64,000 nucleotides of DNA from Anaerobiospirillum sp. NML120449 (GTDB lineage: Bacteria; Pseudomonadota; Gammaproteobacteria; Enterobacterales; Succinivibrionaceae). Every line of letters starts with the position of its first letter. The stretch's first letter is position 1. Below the pieces are notes generated by a model. The model ran no database searches, was not told the origin of the DNA, and worked only from the letters and a program-made list of their open reading frames with translations. The position numbers and the translations under genes were made by a program. The stretch is taken from NCBI RefSeq assembly GCF_023051105.1, contig NZ_JALKIL010000011.1, positions 1 through 64,000 of the forward strand, in the 5' to 3' direction. Below are positions 18,666 to 27,930 of the stretch, piece by piece.

Positions 18666-18897
18666 ATGCACCGACCGAAGATCGGTGATATTTTTCGGAA
18701 AAATTCAGTTTTTCCGCAGCTGTCACCTCATCCCACGCCAGAGCTTTTCCTGGATCAGCTAATGACTGATATGGCCCTGTAAGTCCATTGTCCGGTCAAG
18801 CTGTAAAACTGACCGGCACAGACCTTAATCACACAGCCAGGCGTCAGCTTATCAGGAACAAAAAACAGCCGTTGTCAGGTCCTTACCTGATTTTTGT
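18666..18897 (+). ncRNA. Candidate structured small RNA of about 225 nt
   Basis: Five hairpins lie in series: CACCGA/TCGGTG (18669-18687), CGGAAAAA/TTTTTCCG (18696-18716), ATCAG/CTGAT (about 18754-18770), CCGGTCA/TGACCGG (about 18791-18815) and a terminator CAGGT/ACCTG with T-run at 18876-18895. A TATAAT box sits just upstream. The first hairpin begins at the expected start point, so its left arm may be partly untranscribed; it could instead be a short terminator. I do not recognise 6S RNA, tmRNA, SRP RNA or RNase P signature bases. No conserved family can be claimed. Confidence 0.45.
18876..18895 (+). terminator. Intrinsic terminator ending the candidate small RNA
   Basis: CAGGT-CCTT-ACCTG stem followed by ATTTTTG. 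An upstream GAACAAAAA segment (18856-18864) can pair with TTTTTGTTC, extending the stem or competing with it. Confidence 0.65.
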
Positions 18898-19598
18898 TCA
18901 TCCATCCTTCCTTGTGTTACCCGCTTTTGATTAACAGAACTGATATGAGCATCGGTGTTCATATCCTTTTTGCCATTGTTTTGTGCAAACGTTTTCTTTG
19001 CCAGGGATACGGGTTTTTAGTGACAGGAAAGGCAAAAATGTAAGGACAGTGCAAGCCCTTCACAGGAGGGCCGGGTTAGGAGCGGGGACTGGTGATTGAT
19101 GGCCGGTAACCAGTGTTGCTGTCAGCATCTGGCAGACTACAGGCAAACGGCCATGTGCACGCACAGTCACGTTAATGTGCAGACATGCTGCTGCCTGTAG
19201 TGCCAGCGTGCCGGCATGCAGGCATGCCAGTTGCCCGCAGGGCATGGCCATGGCTTGCCAGGCCCTGGACATTCCGGGCAATGTGATGCCATTTCATGAC
19301 TGTGTCATGGCTGTGATTCCTGTGAAGGGTGAGCGAGTGCATTGTCAGGCTGATAGTGTCGCTGTTGCGGTCAGTGAACTTCCTTAACTCTGACGGTCAG
19401 GTACCTCCTGAACTTTGTCAGATAAGCGCTGTGAGTTAAGGGCGGTCCCGGGGCATAAAAAGCGGTTTATGTGACTGACAGATGTCAGCTGGATTAAGCT
19501 GCCGTATGTTCCTGTGATGCGGTCCGTGGCGCATGGGCGCTGCTGGCAGATTTGCTGTCAGCTCAAGGCCGGTATCTGAGCTCTGTCAGTGTACCGGC

Positions 19599-19680
19599 TG
19601 CAAGCGAGTGCGCCGTCTGCAAGATAGTGTGCCGTCTGCAAGAGAATGCACCGTCTGCAAGAGAATGCACCGCCTGCAGG
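19599..19680. repeat. 19-bp tandem repeat, four full units and a partial fifth
   Basis: Units begin TGCAAG at 19599, 19618, 19637 and 19656 (consensus TGCAAGAGAATGCACCGTC) and decay into TGCAGGGGCATG. Units three and four differ at one base and the first two are more diverged, suggesting growth by slippage at one end. Confidence 0.85.
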
Positions 19681-20090
19681 GGCATGTATCATCTGCCAGT
19701 ACCTGTGTCTTATGGTGCTGCAGCTGTGATTTTAAAAGTCCCGCCAGGGCGGAATCAGCGCAGTTGAGTGCGCGGCGGCAGTGATGTCGCATCAAGCGGG
19801 GCGGCAGCAGTGCCGCCAGATTTTTTTTCTGCGTATGCAGTGTGGATATGCGCCGGAGTTAATGATTACTTCGGAGCGCCGGTCATGGCAATCGGACTTT
19901 GCTGTCATGTGGACAGCAGGGGAGAGCGCGATTGAGGGATGACACTGGCAGGGCGTTGCCTCACCGGATCTGCTCCGGTATGGCAGGAGGCCTGAGCATA
20001 TGGTGTGTATGGGCAGAACCTGATGGCACAGGAAAGGGCTTATGTCGGGCCATCAGGCAGGGAACAGTAATTTTTACGGTTGGATAAGTA

Positions 20091-22712
20091 ATGTCAGATT
20101 TTGTCAAAGAGCAGGAACAGTCCCAACTTTACGGTGAGCAGGGCTCATCTGCTGATGGTTCTGTATACAGAAAGAAAAGTGCCCGTACCGCTTTTGTAAC
20201 CGAAAGCACTGGCGCTGATCAGAGCCTGCTGTTACAGGGAGATGATGATGACTCCCTGGATGATGATTACCCGATTGAGGATGCACAGGAGCATATGAGC
20301 TCAAAGCGTACCCCTGCCCCATGGAGCTCTGCTCTGGGCGCACCTGTTGAAGATGATTTTATTCCTGAAGGCTATAAGGCTCATGGCAGTCAGCTTACTC
20401 CTGATTCTCAGGAAGATTATGAGGATACTGACGAAGAGTTCTGTGAGCGCGCTGATGACGACTGTTACTGTCAGGATGATGCTGACTGTGATCCTGATGA
20501 AGTTGAAGATAACGTTCAGGGCGATGATCTTGACGATGCCGATGAGGGCGACGATGAGGTCAACAGCGTCGATGCCGAGGCTGAAGAGCAGGCTGAGCAT
20601 GCCGGCATGAGCACCCTGCTGGCTGCTGGTGATGAAGAGGATGATGACGACTCTGATGAGGACGAATTTGTCCAGGAAGAAGAGGACGGCGAGACCTTCG
20701 AGGCTCTGGGCCTGAGCTCTGAGCTGCTGCGCGCCATTAAGGACCAGGGCTTTGAAAAGCCAACTCCTATACAGCTGCGTTCCATTCCGGTAATGATGTC
20801 CGGCCGTGACATGATTGGTCAGGCTCAGACCGGCACCGGTAAGACTGCCGCTTTTGCTCTGCCTGTCTTAAGCTGCATGCCAAAGCGCCAGAAGAATATC
20901 TTCGCTCTGATTCTCGAGCCTACCCGCGAGCTGGCTCTGCAGGTTGCCGAGTCCTTTACCCGCTTTGCCCGTCATGTTGACGGCTTCCGCGTAGCTCCTG
21001 TTTATGGCGGTGCTTCCTATGACAGCCAGATTCGCTGCCTGCGCCAGGGCGCTCAGGTGGTAGTTGCCACTCCTGGCCGTCTTATTGACCTTATTGAAAA
21101 GGGCCGTCTTGATTTCTCTGATGTGCAGTACATCGTTATTGATGAAGCTGATGAAATGCTGCGTATGGGCTTTATCGATGATGTGGACTGGATTCTTGAC
21201 CAGGTAAATTCCGATCATCAGACTGCGCTGTTCTCAGCTACCATGCCTCCGGTAATACGTCGTATTGCCCGCTCTCACCTGACTGATCCTGAAGAGGTTC
21301 ATATTGAGTCCAAGACCACTACAGCCGCTACCGTGCGTCAGCGTTACTGGGTGGTTTCCGGTGCCAATAAGATTGATGCCATGACCCGTATGCTCGAGGT
21401 TGAGCCATACGAGGCCTCCCTGGTATTCGTACGCACCAAGACCGATGCCGAGGAGGTGGCCAATCAGCTGACCGCCCGTGGCCTGCAGTGTGCTGCCCTG
21501 CATGGCGATATTCCTCAGCGTCAGCGTGAAAAGATTATCGAGCGTCTCAAGCGCGGTCTTCTTGACATCATTATTGCCACCGACGTAGCTGCCCGTGGTC
21601 TTGATGTTGATCGTATTACCCTGGTATTCAACTACGACATCCCTTACGATGCCGAGTCCTATGTGCACCGTATTGGCCGTACCGGCCGTGCCGGCCGCAA
21701 TGGTGAGGCCATTCTGTTCGTAACTCCAGGTGAGCGCCGTGCTCTGCGCCGTATTGAGCGTGTTACCCGTCAGCGCATTGAGCCTATGGCCATGCCTACC
21801 ATTGCTGACGTAAACCGCCGCCGCCTTGAGAATTTCCGCAAGCAGATCGTCGATACTATCGATGCCGGTGGTCTTGATGACTATCTGGAGTTCGTCAATA
21901 ACCTGCTCGAAGAGGGCACCATGGAGCCAAATATGCTCTGTGCCGCCCTGGCACGTATGGCCCAGCGTGATGGTCGTCTGCTGCTTGAAGAGTCAGGTCG
22001 TGAGCCTAAGATGCGCTCCTTTGATGATCGTCCTGAGCGCGGTGAGTTCTCCGAGCGTGGTGGCCGCCGTCATGAGCGCCGCTCCGGTGGTCCATCTGCC
22101 GAGGCCGTACCATTACACGACTTCCCTGATATTGCCATGGTGCGCTACCGTCTGGCCGTAGGCCGTCGTGACTCGGTAAAGCCAGGTCAGATTGTCGGTG
22201 CTATTGCCAATGAGGCTAATATTGAGAGCAAGTACATTGGTGAGATTTCCATCTACGACAGCTTCTGTACTGTGGATCTCCCTGAGGGCATGCCGGCTGA
22301 AACCCGTGAGATTCTGGCCCGTGCCCGTGTCTGTGGCCGCTCACTTGATCTGCGTGTCTATACCGCTGAGCCACCTGCACCACGTGACCGCTACCGTGAC
22401 CGCTCTGATCGCTTTGATCGTGGTGACCGCCGCCGTTCCGACCGTGGTGATCGCGGTGATCGTGGTTTTGAGCGCTCACGTCGTGATGAGTTTGATTACA
22501 TGGACGAGGGTGAGTACCGTCATGAGAAGGGCGATATTAATGGCAACTCCATTAACTACCGTCCAGGCGGCTCCCGTCGCAGCGCTCCACGCGATCGCGG
22601 CTTTGCGCCACGTCCGGGCTTTGATTTTGGCTCAGGCCGTCGTGACAGCCGTCGCTCCTCAGGTGCATCACGTCCACGCCCACGTCTGGGCAGTTCCCGT
22701 CGCGGCTACTGA
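20091..22712 (+). CDS. deaD: DEAD-box ATP-dependent RNA helicase, CsdA/DeaD type, with acidic N-terminal extension
   Basis: Predicted 873 residues. The helicase core begins near residue 203 (FEALGLSSELLRAI, then Q-motif PTPIQ). Walker A AQTGTGKT is at 245-252, PTRELALQV near 277, DEAD at 351-354, SAT at 382-384, then ARGLDV and HRIGRTGRAGRNG. A DbpA-type RNA-binding fold follows (YRLAVGRRDSVKPGQIVGAI ... IGEISIYDSFCTVDLPEGMP), then an Arg/Asp/Gly-rich tail. DeaD unwinds RNA during ribosome assembly and cold adaptation. The first 200 residues are unusual: rich in Asp/Glu with runs such as DEEDDDDSDEDE and no family counterpart I know. The ribosome binding site at the ATG is weak (GGAT). The acidic head and basic tail might interact, which is inference. 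Confidence 0.92.
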   Translation: MSDFVKEQEQSQLYGEQGSSADGSVYRKKSARTAFVTESTGADQSLLLQGDDDDSLDDDYPIEDAQEHMSSKRTPAPWSSALGAPVEDDFIPEGYKAHGSQLTPDSQEDYEDTDEEFCERADDDCYCQDDADCDPDEVEDNVQGDDLDDADEGDDEVNSVDAEAEEQAEHAGMSTLLAAGDEEDDDDSDEDEFVQEEEDGETFEALGLSSELLRAIKDQGFEKPTPIQLRSIPVMMSGRDMIGQAQTGTGKTAAFALPVLSCMPKRQKNIFALILEPTRELALQVAESFTRFARHVDGFRVAPVYGGASYDSQIRCLRQGAQVVVATPGRLIDLIEKGRLDFSDVQYIVIDEADEMLRMGFIDDVDWILDQVNSDHQTALFSATMPPVIRRIARSHLTDPEEVHIESKTTTAATVRQRYWVVSGANKIDAMTRMLEVEPYEASLVFVRTKTDAEEVANQLTARGLQCAALHGDIPQRQREKIIERLKRGLLDIIIATDVAARGLDVDRITLVFNYDIPYDAESYVHRIGRTGRAGRNGEAILFVTPGERRALRRIERVTRQRIEPMAMPTIADVNRRRLENFRKQIVDTIDAGGLDDYLEFVNNLLEEGTMEPNMLCAALARMAQRDGRLLLEESGREPKMRSFDDRPERGEFSERGGRRHERRSGGPSAEAVPLHDFPDIAMVRYRLAVGRRDSVKPGQIVGAIANEANIESKYIGEISIYDSFCTVDLPEGMPAETREILARARVCGRSLDLRVYTAEPPAPRDRYRDRSDRFDRGDRRRSDRGDRGDRGFERSRRDEFDYMDEGEYRHEKGDINGNSINYRPGGSRRSAPRDRGFAPRPGFDFGSGRRDSRRSSGASRPRPRLGSSRRGY

Positions 22713-23504
22713 TAAAAGTACGCCTCCTGCCGCCCCGGCAGCCGCAGCGTAGCCGCTGCCGCTGCCGCAGGCACAGCCACGGTTGTTGCAGCAGCCTGGG
22801 CTGCAGTTTTAGCTGCATCTGCCCTGGCAAAGCAGGACGCAAAGTGACGGTATTCAAATTGATTACAGGGCCCTGATCGGTTTAGTCCGGTCAGGGCCCT
22901 GGTGCATTCTAAAACCAGTGAGAGATGCGTCATGAGCTGCTGCAGAGCAACTCAGCGGGGAAGCTGCAAAGCACCTCAGTGGATCAGCTGCAGAGCAGCC
23001 CAATTGCGGGTGCAGAGGCTGTCAAAGGCAGGTGCAGGACCAGGTCAGGGGCAGGACCAGGTCAGGGGCAGGGCCCGTCATGGGCAGCTGCAGTAATTGG
23101 CTGCAAGCTGGCAGTGCGGCTGCACCGCTCCTATGCGCAAAGGCGTCGTGACAGCACATGCTGTCCTGATGCTGTAAGCACAGGCCTGGGGGCAAGTGAG
23201 ATGCCAGTCGCAAATTAAAAGCTAATGTATTGATTCAGATGGTAATGGGGGTAGTGTAGTATGTGTTATGGCAAAGCTGCTCTGAGTATATGACTCAGGG
23301 CTGTGGCGCCTGTGAGCACTGTCGCCTGACCTTGCAGCGCCTCCGTCAGGATAAGCTGTAGTCTGGTAATGCTGTTGCATGGCGGGACCTCCGTCAGGCT
23401 GGTCCTCCGTCAGGAGGTGGTGTTGCCTGGTGGGGCTGCTGTCCGTAATGCTGTCGGCAGGTGGACCTGTCAGTCGTTTCTTTGAGTATCACAAGGAGAA
23501 TGGT
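22713..23504. other. Gap after the helicase gene
   Basis: No recognisable gene. A possible hairpin GGGCCCTG.../...CAGGGCCC at about 22868-22900 may end the helicase transcript. A 17-bp tandem repeat (GCAGGACCAGGTCAGGG, two copies plus part of a third) lies at 23034-23073. Confidence 0.55.
23034..23073. repeat. 17-bp tandem repeat
   Basis: GCAGGACCAGGTCAGGG occurs twice back to back (23034 and 23051), followed by the first six bases of a third copy. Confidence 0.85.
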
Positions 23505-24281
23505 ATGCCCGAATATTCATCAGTAGTCGGAGCCGTGGTCAATTTTCTGGATTGCCCATGTACATATTTTGCTCCCATGATCGATGACGATCCTCTTACA
23601 GAGGCTTATGAAAAGGCCATGGATGAGTTTGTCCGCAAGGGCGAGCACTTCCCTGTATTTGTCATTCCTTCGGATACCCTGCTCGAAACCCTGATTATGA
23701 ACTCTGATCCTGATGCTGAAAGTAATGATGATGAATGGTCAGCAGAAAATGTTCAGCTGTTCCGTGCTGCCATGCTTGAGGCCGACACCTCCGATGGAGA
23801 GCGCCGCCTTGGGGATCTGATTAACATCACCCGTGAGGTGCTTGAAGAGCCTGAGGCTTTTGAAAGCATGCTCCATGAGGAGGGTGGTGTGGTCGAATCC
23901 CAGGATCGTATTATTTCCTGGTGGGATTACGATACCGGCATGACCCGTCATATTGTCCTTGCTATGATTCCTGTCATGCGTCCATGGCAGATAATGGCCT
24001 GGCTGCCTTTTGGTGGCTGGAATGACTGCCCTAACAATGAGTCGCTGATGAGCATTGCCCGTCTGTGGTATGAAAAATATGGCGCCGTTCCGGCTGTTAT
24101 CAGCTCCGATTCCATGGAATTTGTCCTGCAGTCTCCGGTACCGGAAAATGAGGCGCTGGATCTTGCCATCAAGCATTATGCTTTCTGCCCTGACATTATC
24201 GAGCAAAGTGACGGCATTACCATTCCATCTCATGCCGAAGCCCTGAAAAAGTCGCTCTCATGGCCATTCTGGTGGGATTAA
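23505..24281 (+). CDS. DUF4253 domain protein
   Basis: Predicted 258 residues. The C-terminal part carries the DUF4253 pattern as I remember it: AWLPFGGWNDCPNNE (about 167-181), the W..KYGA.P segment, then KHYAFCPDI and a closing WPFWWD. The N-terminal 120 residues are acidic and not recognised. The function of DUF4253 is unknown; members are often standalone cytoplasmic proteins, some near immunity-like genes. ATG 23505 is set by AAGGAG 8 bases upstream; the upstream frame extension looks non-coding. The gene stands alone and ends at a strong bidirectional terminator. Confidence 0.75.
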   Translation: MPEYSSVVGAVVNFLDCPCTYFAPMIDDDPLTEAYEKAMDEFVRKGEHFPVFVIPSDTLLETLIMNSDPDAESNDDEWSAENVQLFRAAMLEADTSDGERRLGDLINITREVLEEPEAFESMLHEEGGVVESQDRIISWWDYDTGMTRHIVLAMIPVMRPWQIMAWLPFGGWNDCPNNESLMSIARLWYEKYGAVPAVISSDSMEFVLQSPVPENEALDLAIKHYAFCPDIIEQSDGITIPSHAEALKKSLSWPFWWD

Positions 24282-24320
24282 ATCAGTCCAAGGATCAGGC
24301 CGGCAAAGTGCCGTTCAGGC

Positions 24321-24357
24321 AATGAAAAAAGGACCTCATTGAGGTCCTTTTTTCATT
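24321..24357 (+). terminator. Bidirectional terminator between DUF4253 and MFS genes
   Basis: Perfect stem AATGAAAAAAGGACCTCA with its complement and loop TT, serving both convergent genes. Confidence 0.9.
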
Positions 24358-24417
24358 GGGGAGCGCCAGCCGGGCCTGTGGCCAGGCTGCAGCCTGGCCA
24401 CAGAGCGGGGCGGGCGG

Positions 24418-25590
24418 TCAGACTACGCGTGGCGGACGGCGCACAAAGAAGAGAATGAGTACGCCCAGGGCCGATATGATCAGGCTGGTCTGGTAGATGA
24501 TGACATAGGAGCCGCTTTCGGCCATGGCGATAAGACCGCCACCTGCAATCTGGCCTGCAGTGGAGGCGTTGATGTACAGGGAGGTGGCCTGGCCTGGAAT
24601 GCTTGGCAGCAGCTCCTGGAAAAATACCATGCCCATGGAGGCTACAAAGGCAATATACAGAGCGGCAAAGAAAGAGGATGCCAGCAGCTGATTTCTGGTG
24701 GTGCTCATCAGAAATACCGCCAGGAATACCGGCATGGCAATGGCTCCGATAATAACAATGAGCTTAAGACCAAAGGCCTTGGACAGGCGTGCTGCCAGGA
24801 ACATCAGTGGAATTTCAATAAAAGCAGCAAGGCCCAGCATATAGCCTGGCAGCTCCTCGGCCATCTTGAGCTCCTGTGTCAGATACAGGGGCATGGTCGT
24901 GATATATGAGGAAAAGGCGGTAAAGAGAAAGGCAGTGGCCAGGAACAGAGCCATTACTGAGCGGTTAGTCCACCATTTGATGTGGTTGTCCTTATTGGTA
25001 ATGGACTTGTCCAGAACATTGGGCAGAAAGAAAAATGAGGTCAGACAGACTACGGCAAACATCACGGCAGTGACGATAAAGAGCATGTCAAAGCTGTGGC
25101 CTATGGCAATGGCATAGGCAAGCGGTGGTCCTACTACCCAGGACAGTGAGGCAAGGGAACGCAGGAAGGTGGCAAACATGATGGAGCCGCCCATATAGCG
25201 CACCGAATACTCACGGGCTGAAGCAAAGATCTGAGGGAAAGATACAGGGTAGGAGCCAAGGCATATAAGTCCCAGGGTACACAGCACCAGGAATGTAGGA
25301 TGCATGTACAGCAATATGGAGCTTGCGATGCCGAATATTGAGGAAATACAGATAATGGCCGGTCGCTGCAGGCCCATGTCAGAAAAGCGCGCCACTGTCT
25401 GCACAATAATAATGGTGGCTAAGGGCAGCAGGATGAAAAAAATGGAGATCTGCAGCGGGCTGAAGTGCAGCTTCGTGTTTAAAAACAGCGACAGCACCGG
25501 GTTAAACAGCGAGCTGGCAGCTGACACCAGAATACACATGGCAATGTAGGTTGCAGTGTTACCACGACGGTTGGCGCCAAGAGTTTGCAT
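24418..25590 (-). CDS. MFS sugar efflux transporter (SetA/SotB-like)
   Basis: Predicted 390 residues with 12 hydrophobic segments in two halves separated by a charged loop (LDKSITNKDNHIKWWTN, around residue 200). The opening SAASSLFNPVLSLFLNTKLHFSPLQISIFFIL and ARFSDMGLQRP loop resemble Set-family exporters, which expel sugars and sugar analogues. ATG 25590 has GAGG 6 bases upstream; a six-codon longer start is less likely. Substrate cannot be told. It is monocistronic and transcribed leftward from a long gap. Confidence 0.75.
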   Translation of the reverse strand: MQTLGANRRGNTATYIAMCILVSAASSLFNPVLSLFLNTKLHFSPLQISIFFILLPLATIIIVQTVARFSDMGLQRPAIICISSIFGIASSILLYMHPTFLVLCTLGLICLGSYPVSFPQIFASAREYSVRYMGGSIMFATFLRSLASLSWVVGPPLAYAIAIGHSFDMLFIVTAVMFAVVCLTSFFFLPNVLDKSITNKDNHIKWWTNRSVMALFLATAFLFTAFSSYITTMPLYLTQELKMAEELPGYMLGLAAFIEIPLMFLAARLSKAFGLKLIVIIGAIAMPVFLAVFLMSTTRNQLLASSFFAALYIAFVASMGMVFFQELLPSIPGQATSLYINASTAGQIAGGGLIAMAESGSYVIIYQTSLIISALGVLILFFVRRPPRVV

Positions 25591-26814
25591 GAAAACCTCA
25601 TAACACAAAAGGTCCAGACAGCATGCCTTATGTTACCGGGAACATATAAGGCGGCAGTGCTGCTGTAAAAACACAAACCGGAAAGGACATTTCAAAACAT
25701 GTCCTGGCCAGAGAATGAATCAGTAATGCATTTTCAGGGAAGTTCAGCTCAGGCACAGGGGATATGCAGGCCTGCCGGAGGATCTGGCAGGTAAGCCTGG
25801 CACAGACCGGCAGATAATAAGTGTGAATATGCCGGCAGGCTGATAAATATGCATATGCGCAGACAGAGTTGCGCTCGGGCAGGGCTCACTCACATGCTGT
25901 TTTATCGAATAAGGGTAATGATAAAAGACAGCCCTGGACATAAGCAGAGGCGATATGTTTTTCCCCGTGCCAATGACAACGTTTGCATAAGCAGGGGGCC
26001 TTAATAGCAGTTACGCTCAGCCGCTAATATTATCCCCAATTCCGGGGTATTTTTGTTAACTGATCAGGCAAAATTAATCGCTGTTTTGAGGTATATGCAA
26101 CAAGAATATTGCACAACAAAGGTGATCTGTGCTGTAATTCTGATAAAAAGGGGCGCTGCAGGGCCGATATTGACTGTGCTCTCAATTGCGTCTAACGTTT
26201 TCGTGGCATATTCTTTTTCATATATTTAGACGGACTGCCTCACCTCAGGCACCACGGCACTGCACAGTCCCGCATGCAGGCAACACCATCAGCTGAATAA
26301 TGACAGCCCGGGAGCCCGGCCGCGGCCGGACTTGCCTGCCCGGCCGGCTTTGCCGGCCCGTCCGCCAGGGCGGCCTGGCTGTCATGGCGGCCGGGCCGTC
26401 GGGGCTGACCAGGTCATGTCCTGCATTGCAGCTTTACCTTGCTTATGGAGCAGTGGCACAATGCAATAAGCTTCATAAAGCCAGCAGGTGAGCTTCTGGC
26501 TCAGCAAGAGTAGCGCAGCCGGCGAGCGCATGCACTGCAATGCATGCAGGCGGCGCCGGACAGACAAAGCTTGACGGGCGCCGGGCTGTGAGCCGGAAAG
26601 TGCCGGGCTGTGGTCTAAGACCCCTGTGTGGTGAGGGGTAAAAGGTTAATGAAGAGGTCAGATGACACGTGCATGGTCTGACTTCAAATGCTGCAGGGAA
26701 CACAGATTCTGCAGTTTATGGAATTTAGCTGCCGCACTTAGGTTTTGTGTGTGGTCAAGCAGGCATATTGTCTGACCACTGGTAAAGACAAAAGCCTCTC
26801 AAAGGAGTATCAAG
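25591..26814. other. Gap between MFS and aldo/keto reductase genes
   Basis: No recognisable gene. The 26020-26220 part is AT-rich and may hold divergent promoters. A stretch near 26310-26400 is made of GGCC/GCCGG words. A small CCCC/GGGG hairpin with TTTTTG lies at about 26034-26058. Confidence 0.5.
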
Positions 26815-27699
26815 ATGGCTATTGAAAAGAGACCCGAAGCTCTGGCCAGAGCTGTTGAGTTACGTGAGGCCGGTCCTTTACTGGCTTCAGGACACCGTAT
26901 GCCGGCAGTGGGCTTTGGTACATCCGGCCTTGCTCCTGGTATTGATACAGAAGAGGCCGTTAAATGCGCCATGATTCACGGCTACCGTCATTTTGACTGT
27001 GCCGCCAAGTATGGCAATGAAATCAGTGTCGGCGTGGCTCTGAAAAATTCCGGCATTGAGCGTGAAGAGTTCTTCATTACCTCCAAGGTCTGGCTCGACA
27101 GCATGACCTACGAGGGCACCATTGAGTCCTGCCACCGCTCCATTCGTGATCTCAAGTGCCAGTATCTGGACCTCTATCTTATTCACTGGCCTGCAAGCCC
27201 TTACAAGCAGCCTAACTGGCGTGATATCAACCTCAATGTCTGGCGCGCCATGTGTGACCTTTACAGGGAAGGTCTGGTCAAGTCCATTGGTGTGAGCAAC
27301 TGCAAGGAGCTGCATCTTGATGATCTGCTCAAAAGCGAAATACCTCCAATGGTAAATCAGCTTGAGGTGCATCCTGGCCATGCTCAGCGCAGCCTGCTCA
27401 AGTTCAGCCAGGACCGCAATATGGTTATCCAGGGATGGAGTCCTCTGGGCCGCTCCAAGGTAGTACGCAATGAAGTGGTCATTGAAATGGCCCGCAAGTA
27501 TGGCCGTACTCCGGCTCAGATCTGCCTGCGCTATGACTGGCAGCTGGGCGTGGTACCTCTGCCAAAGGCAGTTAACATTGACCACGTAATTACCAATCTC
27601 AACTTCCTTAACTTCGAGATTTCAGATGAGGACATGGAAGTACTGCACAAGCTGGAAAATGCCCAGGTAGGCTTCTCCTACGAAGACCCTGACATGTAG
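26815..27699 (+). CDS. Aldo/keto reductase
   Basis: Predicted 294 residues; a TIM-barrel NADPH-dependent reductase of aldehydes and ketones. The catalytic set is visible: Asp in HFDCAAKYGNE with Tyr four to five residues on, Lys in FITSKVW, and His in YLIHWP. The cofactor part SPLGRSK and IPLPKA-like VVPLPKAVN follows. It starts at ATG 26815 with AAAGGAG 7 bases upstream. The closest types are DkgA-like 2,5-diketogluconate or methylglyoxal reductases, but the substrate is not decidable. The N-terminal 25 residues (RPEALARAVELREAG) are slightly longer than usual. Monocistronic with its own terminator. Confidence 0.9.
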   Translation: MAIEKRPEALARAVELREAGPLLASGHRMPAVGFGTSGLAPGIDTEEAVKCAMIHGYRHFDCAAKYGNEISVGVALKNSGIEREEFFITSKVWLDSMTYEGTIESCHRSIRDLKCQYLDLYLIHWPASPYKQPNWRDINLNVWRAMCDLYREGLVKSIGVSNCKELHLDDLLKSEIPPMVNQLEVHPGHAQRSLLKFSQDRNMVIQGWSPLGRSKVVRNEVVIEMARKYGRTPAQICLRYDWQLGVVPLPKAVNIDHVITNLNFLNFEISDEDMEVLHKLENAQVGFSYEDPDM

Positions 27700-27754
27700 C
27701 CCCATTGCGCAGCTATTAAGTTGCCGTAAGACACGTCCTGGCCTTTCCCGGGGC

Positions 27755-27794
27755 AAAAAAATACCCGACAGCAAAAACTGTCGGGTATTTTTTT
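27755..27794 (+). terminator. Bidirectional terminator after the aldo/keto reductase gene
   Basis: AAAAAAATACCCGACAG and its complement around loop CAAAAA, with A- and T-tracts. It also lies downstream of the leftward methyltransferase gene. Confidence 0.92.
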
Positions 27795-27930
27795 GGCTGC
27801 CGGAAACGTTCCCGGCAACTGCAGCGGCGGGACGGGCCAGGCTGTCAGGCCTTGCAAGGCCCCAATCCGGGCAACGCCCAGGTCCAGGTCCTGGACCAGG
27901 GCCATGCCAGGGGCCATAACCGGCCCTCAA

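Larger units (their letters stand above)
17869..20090. other. Long gap between galM and the DEAD-box helicase gene
   Basis: No recognisable protein gene in 2.2 kb. It holds a promoter-hairpins-terminator unit at 18635-18897 and a 19-bp tandem repeat at 19599-19680 (both listed). The short Cys-rich frames over the tandem repeat are products of the repeat, not genes. The helicase gene may have a long 5' leader here, as deaD does in E. coli. Confidence 0.55.
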
